Assembly: GCA_963934295.1 (NCBI GenBank)
Contig: CAWVXY010000016.1
Location: 1 to 64,000 of the forward strand
Origin: Seribacter sp963934295
GTDB taxonomy: Bacteria > Verrucomicrobiota > Verrucomicrobiia > Opitutales > Seribacteraceae
Length of the DNA stretch: 64,000 nt
Direction: 5' to 3'
Shown here: positions 51,018 to 60,416 of the stretch, piece by piece
Layout of the letters: every line of letters begins with the position of its first letter
Position numbering within the stretch: position 1 is the first letter of the stretch
Position numbers and translations under genes: made by a program
Notes under the pieces: model-generated
Databases searched by the model: none
What the model was told of the DNA's origin: nothing
Seen by the model: the letters and a program-made list of their open reading frames with translations, nothing else

Positions 51018-52712
51018 TTAAGTACAAAACTTCGCTTCAAATGATTTCTCCGCAGCTTCATCTCCAATTAATATAATTTCGCCGTCCTCGGAAAATTGAT
51101 TGTCAGGTGATGGGGTAATAACCGTGCCCTCGTCTCCCTTGATTGCGACGATACTACAACCCGTCTTTTCTGTAATTTTGGAATCTTTTACTTTCACACC
51201 CACTAATGATTTTGGTGTTGCCTGACTAAAGACATCCAAACCCTCGGTAACCATTAAGATTTCAGCACGATTTAATAAATTAAAAATGGTATTAGCCCCC
51301 ATATGATCTTGTGACATAACAAAATCTGCACCCGCACGATGCAGAGGCTCAATATTACGATGAAGAAAAGCACGAGAGATGATTTGTATATCTGGTCTGA
51401 GTTTTCTTCCGTAAATGGTCAAGTAGACATTAGTCTCATCATTATGACTTGTTATTATGATTGCAGGAGCTTTATTAATACCTGCTCTTTCGAGCACTGA
51501 TTTCTCAGAAGCATCTCCAAGTATACAATGAGGAACCATGCCGGCTTTCTTTTCGTCAGATTCAATAACTCGAAAAGGGATATTTCCATCCGAAAGTGCC
51601 TTGGCAGTTTCACGACCAACTCGTCCAGCACCGATTATAATCACGGGCGAAGAATTTGTCTTATAATGGCGAAAGTCATCATCATACTTGGCAAAATGAG
51701 TCTCAGTGCCGGCAAGTAATAAAACGGTGTGATTATTGAGAATTGTATCTGGACCAGGAAGTTCAAAATGTCCACGCTCCCACATCCCAACGACATTCAC
51801 GCCATAGTTTTCTCGAAGCATAGCATCCCTTAAACTTTGGCCAACAAGTGGGGTACCATGAATGGTCGCCTCTGCGATAAGTACTTCATCAAAAGAACCA
51901 ATCAAGTGTGTGCTATTATCGGTACAGCAAATTCGACGTGAAAGAAACCGGCCCATCTGTTGTGCGGGTCTGATTACATGGGTTGCTCCAGCTAAAGTAA
52001 GAATCTCCTCAGAGGTTGTTCGGTTACACGTACTGACGATTGAAAGGTCAGGGGATGAATCTCGTGCCCGAAAAGCAATATTTACATTTCGAATATCATC
52101 GTCGGTAGTTACCACCATAGCAGCATTATCGATGGAGGCATCCACAAAAGTTTGTGCTTCGTCTAAGCTACCTAGCATGACAGGAAAATCCATATCATGT
52201 AATCGCAAGGCTTCCTTTAATTCGGGAACAATAAGCACAAATGGGTATCCAAACTGGCTCAATTTATCCATCAAAACATGACTAATTGAATCATAATGGG
52301 TTAAAATCACATGCTTTTGCTTCACGGCTTCAAACTTTCGGGCAACCCTTGCCCCTGTTTGATATTCCATAAATGGTTTGTAAAGAAATTCCATAAATAC
52401 AAAGGGAAGCACAATAAACAAATAAAATACCCCGGTGAACATAACCATCATGGAGAACAAACGACCGGAATCCCCTGTAAAAGTAATATCTCCGTACCCA
52501 AGAGTGGACATTGTAGTCAAAACCCAATAGAAAGCCTCCACCCATCCAATCGAAACTCCACCTAATTCCTTAGACATCAAGTTCATGTACACTTGCATGT
52601 AACATGAAACGAAAAGAACCAGTACTAAACCGAAGCGAAGAAAACGGGTAACATTTTTCCTCTTGCTCCTGTGCTTAAAAACAGACGGGATGGATTGAAT
52701 AACTTCTTTCAC
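51018..52712 (-). CDS. Potassium channel protein with two RCK (TrkA-N/TrkA-C) domains
   Basis: Two membrane helices flank a pore loop with the K+ selectivity filter TMSTLGYGDITFTGDS (about residue 70). Two Rossmann-type RCK domains follow: KHVILTHYDSISHVLMDKLS (about 135), and SPVIIIGAGRVGRETAKALS with the nucleotide-binding glycines (about 345). A TrkA-C domain closes the protein (VGVKVKDSKITEKTGCSIVA, about 500-564). It resembles MthK/Kch-type channels with a tandem RCK arrangement. The start is GTG. It is divergent from the PQQ-propeller gene, the 136-bp gap carrying a perfect palindrome, and is first in an apparent operon with the MFS and PLD genes. Confidence 0.92.
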   Translation of the reverse strand: MKEVIQSIPSVFKHRSKRKNVTRFLRFGLVLVLFVSCYMQVYMNLMSKELGGVSIGWVEAFYWVLTTMSTLGYGDITFTGDSGRLFSMMVMFTGVFYLFIVLPFVFMEFLYKPFMEYQTGARVARKFEAVKQKHVILTHYDSISHVLMDKLSQFGYPFVLIVPELKEALRLHDMDFPVMLGSLDEAQTFVDASIDNAAMVVTTDDDIRNVNIAFRARDSSPDLSIVSTCNRTTSEEILTLAGATHVIRPAQQMGRFLSRRICCTDNSTHLIGSFDEVLIAEATIHGTPLVGQSLRDAMLRENYGVNVVGMWERGHFELPGPDTILNNHTVLLLAGTETHFAKYDDDFRHYKTNSSPVIIIGAGRVGRETAKALSDGNIPFRVIESDEKKAGMVPHCILGDASEKSVLERAGINKAPAIIITSHNDETNVYLTIYGRKLRPDIQIISRAFLHRNIEPLHRAGADFVMSQDHMGANTIFNLLNRAEILMVTEGLDVFSQATPKSLVGVKVKDSKITEKTGCSIVAIKGDEGTVITPSPDNQFSEDGEIILIGDEAAEKSFEAKFCT

Positions 52713-52770
52713 ATTTAAAATTTAACTTTTAAAGATATAATCCATTACGGGCGAGATTCTTTTCACTCAT

Positions 52771-52786
52771 TTAATCAATTGATTAA
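52771..52786. promoter_or_regulatory. Perfect 16-bp palindrome in divergent promoter region
   Basis: TTAATCAATTGATTAA is its own reverse complement and lies between the divergent K+-channel and PQQ genes. A TATAAT at 52827-52832 (+ strand) is a candidate -10 for the PQQ-propeller gene. The palindrome could be an operator, but AT-rich palindromes also arise by chance. Confidence 0.3.
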
Positions 52787-52848
52787 AAAGAAAGAAAATT
52801 GCTGAAATCTCACTTTTCCCAACATTTATAATAGAGCACTTCAAGTAC

Positions 52849-54252
52849 ATGCAACGACAGATACAAAAAATATTTTTCACCTTCCTAGTCTTCTTTTTTT
52901 CATTTTGGCTACAAGCCAAACAAAATGAGCTAAGTTCAATTGCATACAAATCTGTCCCCGCTCTCAATAAAAAAGCAATTACAACAGATTGGCCACGATT
53001 CAATGGTGCTTATGATAATGCATCCTCTACGGAGACCCACCTTCTAAAAGATTGGAAAAATGACCAACCAGAAACATTGTGGGAAGTCGCAAAAGGAGAG
53101 GGGTACGCATCGCCTGCTGTGTCGCAAGGAATTCTAGTTCTATTTCATAGAAAGGAAGGAATGGAATCAATAGAGGGATTAAACTCTGAAACGGGTCAAA
53201 TGCTATGGTCTTACAAATATCCAGTCGCATATCGCGACCGCTATGGATACTCAAATGGACCCAGGGCAAGTCCAGTCATTAACGGCGATTTTGTATATGC
53301 TCACGGAGTAACCTCATGGTTGAGTTGCATACATTTAAAAACGGGCAAGTTGATTTGGCAAAGGGATCTAAAGAGCGAATTTACAATTCCTGATTACTTT
53401 TTTGGAAAAGGATCAAATCCAATCATTTATAAAAATTATCTTATTTTAAATGTGGGTGGAAGCGATGATCGGTGTGTGATAGCGTTTAATAAATTAAGTG
53501 GAAAGACTGAGTGGATATGCGAGGATACTTGGGGAGCGAGTTATTCATCACCGGTAATAACAAAAATTCAGGATAGAATGGTTTGCCTAGTCTTGACCGG
53601 AGGGGAAAGTCGTCCGCCAACAGGAGGACTACTTGTTATTGATGCCTCAACAGGAGAAAAGTTAAGCCGGTTTAAATGGAGATCATCAAGTTATGAATCT
53701 GCCAATGCCGTCCCTCCGGTTCCATGTGGAGACAATAAGGTTTTTTTATCTGAGTGTTATGAAAAGGGAGGGGTTCTATTACAATTTGATAAAGATTTTA
53801 AGCCCATGATCATATGGGAAAACCCGAAGGCAAATATACACTGGATGACTCCGGTCATTGATAATGGTATAATGTATGGAATTGCAGGAAGACACCAGCA
53901 GGGTGCTGAAATGTTTGCACTTAATCTAAAAAATGGGGATTTTTTCTGGAAAGAGCAAATTACTTGGGAACATCAATTAAATCAGAGATTAATTAACTTA
54001 AGTTTATTTAGAGGTTCTATTCTAAAAACGGAAGATGGTTATATTTGCCTTTCTGAACTTGGCACTTTGCTTAATCTCGACCTTTCCAAAAATGGTTGGA
54101 ATATAAGAAGTAAATCACAATTATTTTTTGCGCCAGGAACTTGGACATTACCTGCATTAAGTAAAGGACTTCTCTATATTATGCAAAATGAAGCGGATCG
54201 GCAATCGGGAGCAAAACCTCGGGTAATTTGCCTAAACCTTCGAGAAAACTGA
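52849..54252 (+). CDS. Secreted PQQ-like beta-propeller (BamB-like) protein
   Basis: The 467-residue product has a signal peptide (FFTFLVFFFSFWLQA). The rest is repeated propeller blades with the tryptophan-docking pattern of the PQQ-like family: GYASPAVSQGILVLFHRKEG, LNSETGQMLWSYKYP, LKTGKLIWQRDLKSE, YSSPVITKIQDRMVCLVLTG and FALNLKNGDFFWKEQI. An initial WPRFNGAYDN is common in secreted Verrucomicrobia/Planctomycetes members. No quinone-enzyme active-site residues were seen, so it is more likely a binding or scaffolding propeller than a dehydrogenase. The TGA overlaps the ATG of priA (TGATG), so the two genes are coupled. Confidence 0.82.
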   Translation: MQRQIQKIFFTFLVFFFSFWLQAKQNELSSIAYKSVPALNKKAITTDWPRFNGAYDNASSTETHLLKDWKNDQPETLWEVAKGEGYASPAVSQGILVLFHRKEGMESIEGLNSETGQMLWSYKYPVAYRDRYGYSNGPRASPVINGDFVYAHGVTSWLSCIHLKTGKLIWQRDLKSEFTIPDYFFGKGSNPIIYKNYLILNVGGSDDRCVIAFNKLSGKTEWICEDTWGASYSSPVITKIQDRMVCLVLTGGESRPPTGGLLVIDASTGEKLSRFKWRSSSYESANAVPPVPCGDNKVFLSECYEKGGVLLQFDKDFKPMIIWENPKANIHWMTPVIDNGIMYGIAGRHQQGAEMFALNLKNGDFFWKEQITWEHQLNQRLINLSLFRGSILKTEDGYICLSELGTLLNLDLSKNGWNIRSKSQLFFAPGTWTLPALSKGLLYIMQNEADRQSGAKPRVICLNLREN

Positions 54253-56507
54253 TGCCTCCATCGACAACAACAAAAGTGGTCGAAGTTCAAGCCTTTGGTG
54301 GTTTTGAGAAACCTCTCTCATACTCTGTGCCCATTCAGATGATCTCGAAAATTCAAATTGGTTGCTTGGTCCGAATTCCATTGGGCAAAAGAAAAGTTAT
54401 TGGAATTGTCTCATCACTCGCACCCAAAGAAAAACCCACCGAAAATAAGCTGAAAAACATATTATCCTTAGTGCAAGAAAAGCCCGTTTTGAACGGAGAA
54501 TTAATCAAATTAGCAAGATGGATGTCTACTTACTATGCATCTTCAATAGATAATGTACTTGAGAGCATGATTCCTTCGGCCGTTAGAGATGGAATGGAAG
54601 AAAAAACAAAGCGATTTATCAAAGCTAACAAAGAAATTCCTTTCGAACAAACATGTGAAGAACTAAAAAACTCCCCTCAACAGAAGAAACTCTTTCTTTA
54701 TTTAAATGACTCAAATTCCGAATTAGCACTGCACGACACTATTAATCTGTTGGGGGTTGGTATCTCTTCTGCCAATGGTCTTCTCAAAAAACAATTTGCG
54801 GTAGAAATTAGTAAGTCGATCAAGCGCGATGCCTATAAGGACGAGTTCTCTGACTCAAATCATAATGTTGACCAGAAAATTTCCCTAACCCAAGAGCAAG
54901 CACAAGCAACGAAGGAAATTAGTCATTCCATACAGAAAAAGAAATTCCAACCCCACCTCCTGCAAGGGGTAACAGGATCAGGGAAAACGGAGGTTTATTT
55001 CCAGGCCATGGAGGAAGTATTATCAAACGGTGGTGGCGTGCTCTTCCTTGTTCCCGAAGTGGCTCTTGCCCCGCAAACTGTTTCACGCGTCCGTAATAGA
55101 TTCACCATTCAAAATGAAGATGTGGTTGTTTGGCATAGTCATCTGTCTGCAGGAGAGAGACTGGATGCTTGGAGAGCCGTAACTTCCGGGCATTCACGAA
55201 TTGTGGTTGGTGCTCGTTCAGCAATTTTCGCCCCCGTGCAGAATTTAAAGCTTATCATTATAGATGAAGAACACGAACCTGCATATAAGCAGGAAGAAAC
55301 CCCAAGATACCACGGGAGGGATGTTGCTGTTTATCGAGCGATGCTGAACCAAGGGGTCTGCCTACTGGGATCTGCCACTCCTTCATTGGAAACCTTACAT
55401 AATGTCGAAATTAAAAAATATACCAAGAGTGAATTAACCAAGAGGATAGACGGTAGAGAATTACCACTTGTTCACTTGATCGACATGCGAAAAGAAGCAC
55501 AAAGGGAAAAAAACATTCCCATTCTTTCCCAACCATTAGTCGAAGCCTTACGCCAAAGGTATTACGACAGAGAACAGAGTATCTTATTTCTTAATCGACG
55601 GGGCTTCAATACTACAATGCTATGCCCGGACTGTGGCAATGTGGAACAATGCAAGGATTGTAGTATTTCCATGACCTACCACAGGACGGACGGTTATTTA
55701 AGGTGTCACATCTGTGGGTATCGTAAGCCCGCACCCAAATTTTGCCCAAGTTGTCGTTCCTTTGAAATTATAAAAAAGGGACACGGGACTCAAAGAATTG
55801 AAGATATTACAGAATCCCTGCTTCCACGCCGAGCAGTAATCCGAAGAATTGATGCGGATATGATGTCCAAAAAAAACTTATTTCGCCAAACATTGGATGA
55901 ATTCCGTAGAGGTAAAATTGATATTCTTGTTGGAACTCAAATGATAGCTAAAGGGCTTGATTTCCCAAATGTAACTTTAGTTGGAGTTATAGATGCCGAT
56001 TTACCATTGCGCATGGAGGACTTTCGTGCCTCTGAGAGAGCCTTCCAATTATTGACTCAAGTCTCAGGAAGGGCTGGCCGGGGTGATCGGGCAGGGGAGG
56101 TTTATGTTCAAACTTATGCCCCACATGCATCCTCTATCCAATTTGCAAGAAAAGGGGATGTAACCGGATTCGTTGAAGAAGAAATGGAAATGAGAAAGGA
56201 ATATGCTTACCCGCCATTCAGGCATTTAGTAAGACATATCTTTAAGGGAAGAAGTGAGGATAAAACTTCATTCTATGCAGACCAATGGGCCAAGACTCTC
56301 GAGGCAAATCCTATTGAAGGCCTTGAGGTAAAAGGCCCTGCTGCTGCTCCGTTAGAAAAAATTAAAGGGTATTACAGATTTCATCTTTTTTACCTAACAA
56401 ATAATGTAACTCGTTTTTTAAAACAATATCAGGAGAGGCGAAAAGCTTTTCCACTTGATCATGAAATTCAAGACATCATTGATGTGGATGCATTTCAAAT
56501 AAGCTAA
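54252..56507 (+). CDS. priA: Primosomal protein N' (replication-restart helicase)
   Basis: The product is about 751 residues from the ATG at 54252, which overlaps the previous stop codon. An in-frame TTG upstream exists but would lie inside the previous gene. The N-terminal 3'-DNA-binding part is EVQAFGGFEKPLSYSVPI and helicase motif I is GVTGSGKTEVYFQAM (about residue 239). Motif II is IIDEEHEPAYKQEETPRYHG, and eight zinc-binding Cys run from CPDCGNVEQCKDC to KFCPSC (about 458-507). Motif V/VI includes ILVGTQMIAKGLDFPNVTL and QVSGRAGRGDRAGEV. PriA loads the replicative helicase at stalled forks. Its coupling to a secreted propeller gene is unusual. Confidence 0.96.
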   Translation: MPPSTTTKVVEVQAFGGFEKPLSYSVPIQMISKIQIGCLVRIPLGKRKVIGIVSSLAPKEKPTENKLKNILSLVQEKPVLNGELIKLARWMSTYYASSIDNVLESMIPSAVRDGMEEKTKRFIKANKEIPFEQTCEELKNSPQQKKLFLYLNDSNSELALHDTINLLGVGISSANGLLKKQFAVEISKSIKRDAYKDEFSDSNHNVDQKISLTQEQAQATKEISHSIQKKKFQPHLLQGVTGSGKTEVYFQAMEEVLSNGGGVLFLVPEVALAPQTVSRVRNRFTIQNEDVVVWHSHLSAGERLDAWRAVTSGHSRIVVGARSAIFAPVQNLKLIIIDEEHEPAYKQEETPRYHGRDVAVYRAMLNQGVCLLGSATPSLETLHNVEIKKYTKSELTKRIDGRELPLVHLIDMRKEAQREKNIPILSQPLVEALRQRYYDREQSILFLNRRGFNTTMLCPDCGNVEQCKDCSISMTYHRTDGYLRCHICGYRKPAPKFCPSCRSFEIIKKGHGTQRIEDITESLLPRRAVIRRIDADMMSKKNLFRQTLDEFRRGKIDILVGTQMIAKGLDFPNVTLVGVIDADLPLRMEDFRASERAFQLLTQVSGRAGRGDRAGEVYVQTYAPHASSIQFARKGDVTGFVEEEMEMRKEYAYPPFRHLVRHIFKGRSEDKTSFYADQWAKTLEANPIEGLEVKGPAAAPLEKIKGYYRFHLFYLTNNVTRFLKQYQERRKAFPLDHEIQDIIDVDAFQIS

Positions 56508-56517
56508 AGGCGGGATT

Positions 56518-58446
56518 CTAGAACCTTCTTACTGGATTATTTACCCTTATTAAAGATGATTGTCCATTCGGATGATTTCTGGTTAAAAGTATTCCAGATC
56601 CAGCGGGAACATTTGCGTCATTAAAAGGTGAATTCCCCGCACCTAGTCGACGCCACCCCCCTGAATAAATGATAGCTTTGGGAGGATTAACATACCCATA
56701 ACCGGGGTTGGTAATGGTAACTGACTGTACGGAACCATTACTCACTTGAGCGATACCTTCCGCACCCTGACCACCTCCACCAACGAAGACCACATATGCA
56801 TTTTTTTCGTATCCAGAACCAGGGTTTCCAGTTCTCCATGAAGCGGAACCGGTAAAATTACAATTTCCACTTTTACCTAAAAGTTCAAATGTGTTAGTTG
56901 TAACATTAGTAATTTCAAACAAACCATTTGCTGAGGAGAATATTAATAATCTGTCGGCATCGGTTAAAGCAATATTTCCATCTTCGTCCACTTGTTGCTT
57001 AGGAGTTCCTTGGTTTGTTTTATAACCATAAGCACCGGAAATAAAGACAGTAAATCCTCTTCTCAATGAATGCACCGGGGATGTTACGACAATATTTCCA
57101 GAATGTGGGTTAGTCATTCCCGTAACGGTTCCTGTAGACATGGAGATATCTTGTGACGTTATTGAACCAGCGACACCAGTACCTTTCCTCGCAGTCAGAT
57201 AAGCTTTTTCAATAATATTCATATTTGTGCCATCGTTCCAATAGGTTGTCCAAATTCCATCTTTTAAAATTTCAATATTATCAGCATTCTCTTGATCTAA
57301 TGAAACAAACCATTTTTTTGTTTCAGAAGTATCTTTGGTTAAATTTTCTGAAGGGATCAGATCTGAAAGCATAGCGTCAACTCCGAATGGATTATTCATT
57401 AACATCCGTTTTCCCGAAGGTGGGATTTGCACAAAGCTATCCGAAGTGTCTGCTGCTCCACTTAATTTTAAGTCCAATAGAGGGGATGATCGGCGAGCCA
57501 CGATAAAAGACTCATCCGGGAATATAATCGTGCCAGAAGCATCAAGCACAGAACCATTTGTATCCTTCCATGTACTCCCGTCATGAAAAAATGCTTTATA
57601 ATCAAGGTTGGTACCGTTTTGCTCGTTAATAGGTTTAATCAGATAAACATAATCAGCTACACTAGAATTACCTTCATTAAGTGAAGTGTTTGAATATCCT
57701 AATAAAGAGCCCAAAGTCCATGACTCGATGATCTCCACCATTGAATTTACGGAAAAAATTGAGCTAAAGTCATGGGATAATGAATTGTCCAAAGTTAATG
57801 TATCTCCTGTATTTGAAATAATTCGAAAAAACTTACCTTCATTAATGTTATTTTCCTCGATACATTTTAAAAAATGAACACCGCCCTCAATTTCAACTTG
57901 AGGAACAAATTGATATCCTTTACCCGAATAATTTGCATCAACAACAATCGAGGTTACGGAACCAGTATTCACGATTGCAGTTGCATAAGCAGGCTCATAA
58001 TTATTCCAAGATTCATTCCCTTCCGATGGCATCGAAATATTTACTTCTGGTGCCTGCAGATAACCACTGCCCCCATCTGGAACATTTATTTGAAGCACTG
58101 ACTGATTTGAATCAAGAATAGCTACGGCTCGTGCTTTTTCACAAGCGAGCATACCTGGTTTGAAAGGCCAACTTAAAATAGTTGGGACTAACTGGTCCGG
58201 AACGCGATGAAATGAAACATTATCACCGCTAGCAAGTTTTACTTGTCCACGGAATACCACCTTTCCTTTTACACTTGGTGAGATAATTTTATAAGTTGGG
58301 GAATCAGGTGTTCCGGACGGTAGCACAACAGACAAGGAACCCATAGGAACCCCCACTTCGCCTTGTTCAGCCCAAAGGCAGGTAACCCCCATCAAGCAAA
58401 CAGAAAGTTTGAAAGAAGGAAAAAATAGTCGATAAGGAATAAACAT
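56518..58446 (-). CDS. TIGR02597-like secreted protein with repeated beta motifs
   Basis: The product is about 642 residues from the ATG at 58446, which precedes a signal peptide (FKLSVCLMGVTCLWAEQG). The frame is open from 58503 but starts there with TTG. The blocks GKFFRIISNTGDTLTLD and ESWTLGSLLGYS are characteristic of TIGR02597, a group I know as an expanded family in Verrucomicrobia. Two internal repeats, DGGSGYLQAPEVNISMP and NPGYGYVNPPKAIIYSG, and a third GSGYEKNAYVVFVGGG have the G-x-G-Y-x-x-x-P pattern of short beta repeats. Function unknown; probably a surface-exposed protein. It ends 10 bp from the convergent priA stop. Confidence 0.72.
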   Translation of the reverse strand: MFIPYRLFFPSFKLSVCLMGVTCLWAEQGEVGVPMGSLSVVLPSGTPDSPTYKIISPSVKGKVVFRGQVKLASGDNVSFHRVPDQLVPTILSWPFKPGMLACEKARAVAILDSNQSVLQINVPDGGSGYLQAPEVNISMPSEGNESWNNYEPAYATAIVNTGSVTSIVVDANYSGKGYQFVPQVEIEGGVHFLKCIEENNINEGKFFRIISNTGDTLTLDNSLSHDFSSIFSVNSMVEIIESWTLGSLLGYSNTSLNEGNSSVADYVYLIKPINEQNGTNLDYKAFFHDGSTWKDTNGSVLDASGTIIFPDESFIVARRSSPLLDLKLSGAADTSDSFVQIPPSGKRMLMNNPFGVDAMLSDLIPSENLTKDTSETKKWFVSLDQENADNIEILKDGIWTTYWNDGTNMNIIEKAYLTARKGTGVAGSITSQDISMSTGTVTGMTNPHSGNIVVTSPVHSLRRGFTVFISGAYGYKTNQGTPKQQVDEDGNIALTDADRLLIFSSANGLFEITNVTTNTFELLGKSGNCNFTGSASWRTGNPGSGYEKNAYVVFVGGGGQGAEGIAQVSNGSVQSVTITNPGYGYVNPPKAIIYSGGWRRLGAGNSPFNDANVPAGSGILLTRNHPNGQSSLIRVNNPVRRF

Positions 58447-58580
58447 GGAAAAAAACAAAATAAAAACCTTACTTAAGATGCTATTCTTTGTTAAATAAAG
58501 CAAAGCGAAATTTCTTTTTTTATTCTGATTAATTAAGTTTTATATCATTTCCAAGAAGAGGTTTTGCTGAAGGAAAATAA

Positions 58581-59852
58581 ATGAAATACAAATTCTTGTT
58601 ACTATACTTCTGGCTATTAACCTTTAAGTCTGCTCATGGAACTCAGGGTGTACTTGTAAACTTCATGAACCCTGTGCACTCTTACCTCGATCAATCCCCC
58701 CGTGACCCATTTTCTAAATTTGTAAAAGAACTCGAAGAGGGAAATATTAAACTCAATTTTAATTCTGAAAAAGAATATCTTCTTTCTCTTTTTAAAGAAC
58801 TTGAAATAAGTCCTTATTCACAATTATTAGTATATTCAACCACTAGTCTTCAACTGAGCCGCATATCTCCTTCTAACCCAAGAGCCATTTATTTCAATGA
58901 TGACATTTATCTAGGATATGTCCCAGGAGGGCAGATTGAAATCATTGGCATTGATCCTGACCTAGGAGCGATTCCCTACATTTTCAACCTACCCATGAGA
59001 GACGACTTAAAACACCCCTCTATTTACAGGTCTAAAAGATGCATGAAGTGCCATGCATCTGAAGAAACAAAGGGTGTACCTGGATTATTACTTAACTCTG
59101 TAATACCAGGACCGGGAGGAGGAACTATTGACGCATTCCGTAGAGGAACTTTCGGACACTCCGTTCCTTATGAAAAAAGATATGGAGGTTGGCATATTAC
59201 GGGAGATCACCCTTTTTCTAATTCTTGGGCAAATTACACCGGAATCATGCAGGATGGTATCATTAAAAAAATTCCCAACCCTCCGGGTAAATACTTTTCA
59301 TGGAATAAATATCCAACTCAGCAAAGCGATGCCATACCTCATCTAATCCTCGAGCACCAAGTAGGATTTTCTAATCTTTGTATCTCTATTACTTACCGTC
59401 TTCGACAAATCAACAACCAAGGCAGTAATAAAAATGCGACAGATGAATATTCCAAGATCATCAAAAATGAAACGGACAAGCTTCTTTCGTACATATTATT
59501 TCAAAAAGAAGCCAAGCTACCAAAAAATAGATTGAGCCTTGATTCCCAATTTATTGAAGATTTCAAAAATAATAGAAATTCGACAGCTCAATCTAACCTC
59601 TTACGCGAACTCAACCTCAAGGATAGATTATTTCAATTAAGATGTAGTTATATGATTTTCTCTAATTCGTTTCAGGGCTTACCTTCCGAAATCAAAAAAC
59701 AATTACTCGAAAAACTCAGGTTTATTCTATTATGCGATAAAAAAAACCTCCCCGAAGAATATTCTTATTTTAATGATGAAGAACGACTAAAAATTCATTC
59801 CATCTTAGTCAAATCACTCACCGGTTACTCCCAAAAAAAAGGCATCCACTGA
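58581..59852 (+). CDS. Exported single-heme-motif (CxxCH) protein, unknown function
   Basis: The 423-residue product begins with a signal peptide (KFLLLYFWLLTFKSAHG). One CMKCH motif at about residues 154-158 could bind a c-type heme; the surrounding SIYRSKRCMKCHASEETKG is typical of single-heme proteins. Flanking blocks SRISPSNPRAIYFNDDIYLG and PGGGTIDAFRRGTFGHSVPY, and HITGDHPFSNSWANYTGIM, are conserved-looking, but I do not recognise a family with certainty; similar proteins occur in Planctomycetes and other environmental bacteria. The C-terminal 150 residues are charged and helical. A perfect hairpin overlaps its stop codon. No cytochrome-c maturation genes are nearby. Confidence 0.65.
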   Translation: MKYKFLLLYFWLLTFKSAHGTQGVLVNFMNPVHSYLDQSPRDPFSKFVKELEEGNIKLNFNSEKEYLLSLFKELEISPYSQLLVYSTTSLQLSRISPSNPRAIYFNDDIYLGYVPGGQIEIIGIDPDLGAIPYIFNLPMRDDLKHPSIYRSKRCMKCHASEETKGVPGLLLNSVIPGPGGGTIDAFRRGTFGHSVPYEKRYGGWHITGDHPFSNSWANYTGIMQDGIIKKIPNPPGKYFSWNKYPTQQSDAIPHLILEHQVGFSNLCISITYRLRQINNQGSNKNATDEYSKIIKNETDKLLSYILFQKEAKLPKNRLSLDSQFIEDFKNNRNSTAQSNLLRELNLKDRLFQLRCSYMIFSNSFQGLPSEIKKQLLEKLRFILLCDKKNLPEEYSYFNDEERLKIHSILVKSLTGYSQKKGIH

Positions 59853-59860
59853 TGCCTTTT
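59833..59860 (-). terminator. Intrinsic terminator (bidirectional), strongest for the rhodanese gene
   Basis: The 10-bp arms AAAAGGCATC (59837-59846) and GATGCCTTTT (59851-59860) are perfect complements around a CACT loop. On the - strand the stem is followed by a continuous run of eight T counting the stem end, a classic intrinsic terminator, placed about 23 bp after the rhodanese stop codon. It also covers the TGA stop of the + strand heme-protein gene. Confidence 0.8.
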
Positions 59861-59882
59861 AAAGTTAAAGATAAAAAAATAA

Positions 59883-60266
59883 TTATTTTTTAGCAACATC
59901 TGCACCGGCTTTTTTCCATCCGGAAATCCCAGCGGAAAGGTGCTTAATGTTTTTATAACCTAATTTAGCAGCAGCATCTGCCCCTCTTTTATAAGCTCTG
60001 CAACCAGGCCCCCCGCAATAAGATACAACTAGAGTATTCTTATCTTTAGGCAAAGACTTGGCTAGTTTTTTTCCGGCACTAGAGAAATCGATTGCCGTTG
60101 GGATGTGCCCCTTACCATAAGATCGCGCTCCGTTCACATCGATTACGGCAACTTTCCCAGATTTTATAGCTTTTTGAAGCTCGTTAATACTAATATCTGG
60201 ATACTCACCCGCAAACAAAGAAGAACCGAATAGACTCAGAATAAGAATTGAGATAATTTTTTTCAT
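59883..60266 (-). CDS. Periplasmic rhodanese-like (sulfurtransferase) protein
   Basis: The 127-residue product has a signal peptide (IISILILSLFGSSLFAGE). A single rhodanese domain follows: AVIDVNGARSYGKGHIPTAI contains the CH2A-like region, and the active-site loop is VVSYCGGPGCRAYKRGADA with Cys at about residue 84 and a second Cys at 89. GYKNIKHLSAGISGWKKAGA is the standard C-terminal block. Such exported single-domain rhodaneses are thought to act in sulfur transfer or thiol chemistry outside the cytoplasm; the substrate is unknown. A strong terminator follows it. An 8-bp inverted repeat (ATACCCAA/TTGGGTAT, 60366-60383) lies upstream. Confidence 0.9.
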   Translation of the reverse strand: MKKIISILILSLFGSSLFAGEYPDISINELQKAIKSGKVAVIDVNGARSYGKGHIPTAIDFSSAGKKLAKSLPKDKNTLVVSYCGGPGCRAYKRGADAAAKLGYKNIKHLSAGISGWKKAGADVAKK

Positions 60267-60365
60267 ATTGGATTTAATTTAATTAGTTAAAGTTTCTATT
60301 TTCTATTTCAAACTTTACTTAGCAATAAATAAAAGATGGTTTTGATTTTTATTTTATCTAAACAC

Positions 60366-60383
60366 ATACCCAAAATTGGGTAT
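60366..60383. promoter_or_regulatory. Inverted repeat between the surface-protein and rhodanese genes
   Basis: The arms ATACCCAA and TTGGGTAT are separated by two bases. It lies 33 bp after the stop of the large - strand gene and 100 bp before the rhodanese start. A weak terminator or an operator are both possible; no long T-run follows. Confidence 0.3.
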
Positions 60384-60416
60384 ATTGAAGAATCAAAATT
60401 ATGAAAAACTGAGTTA

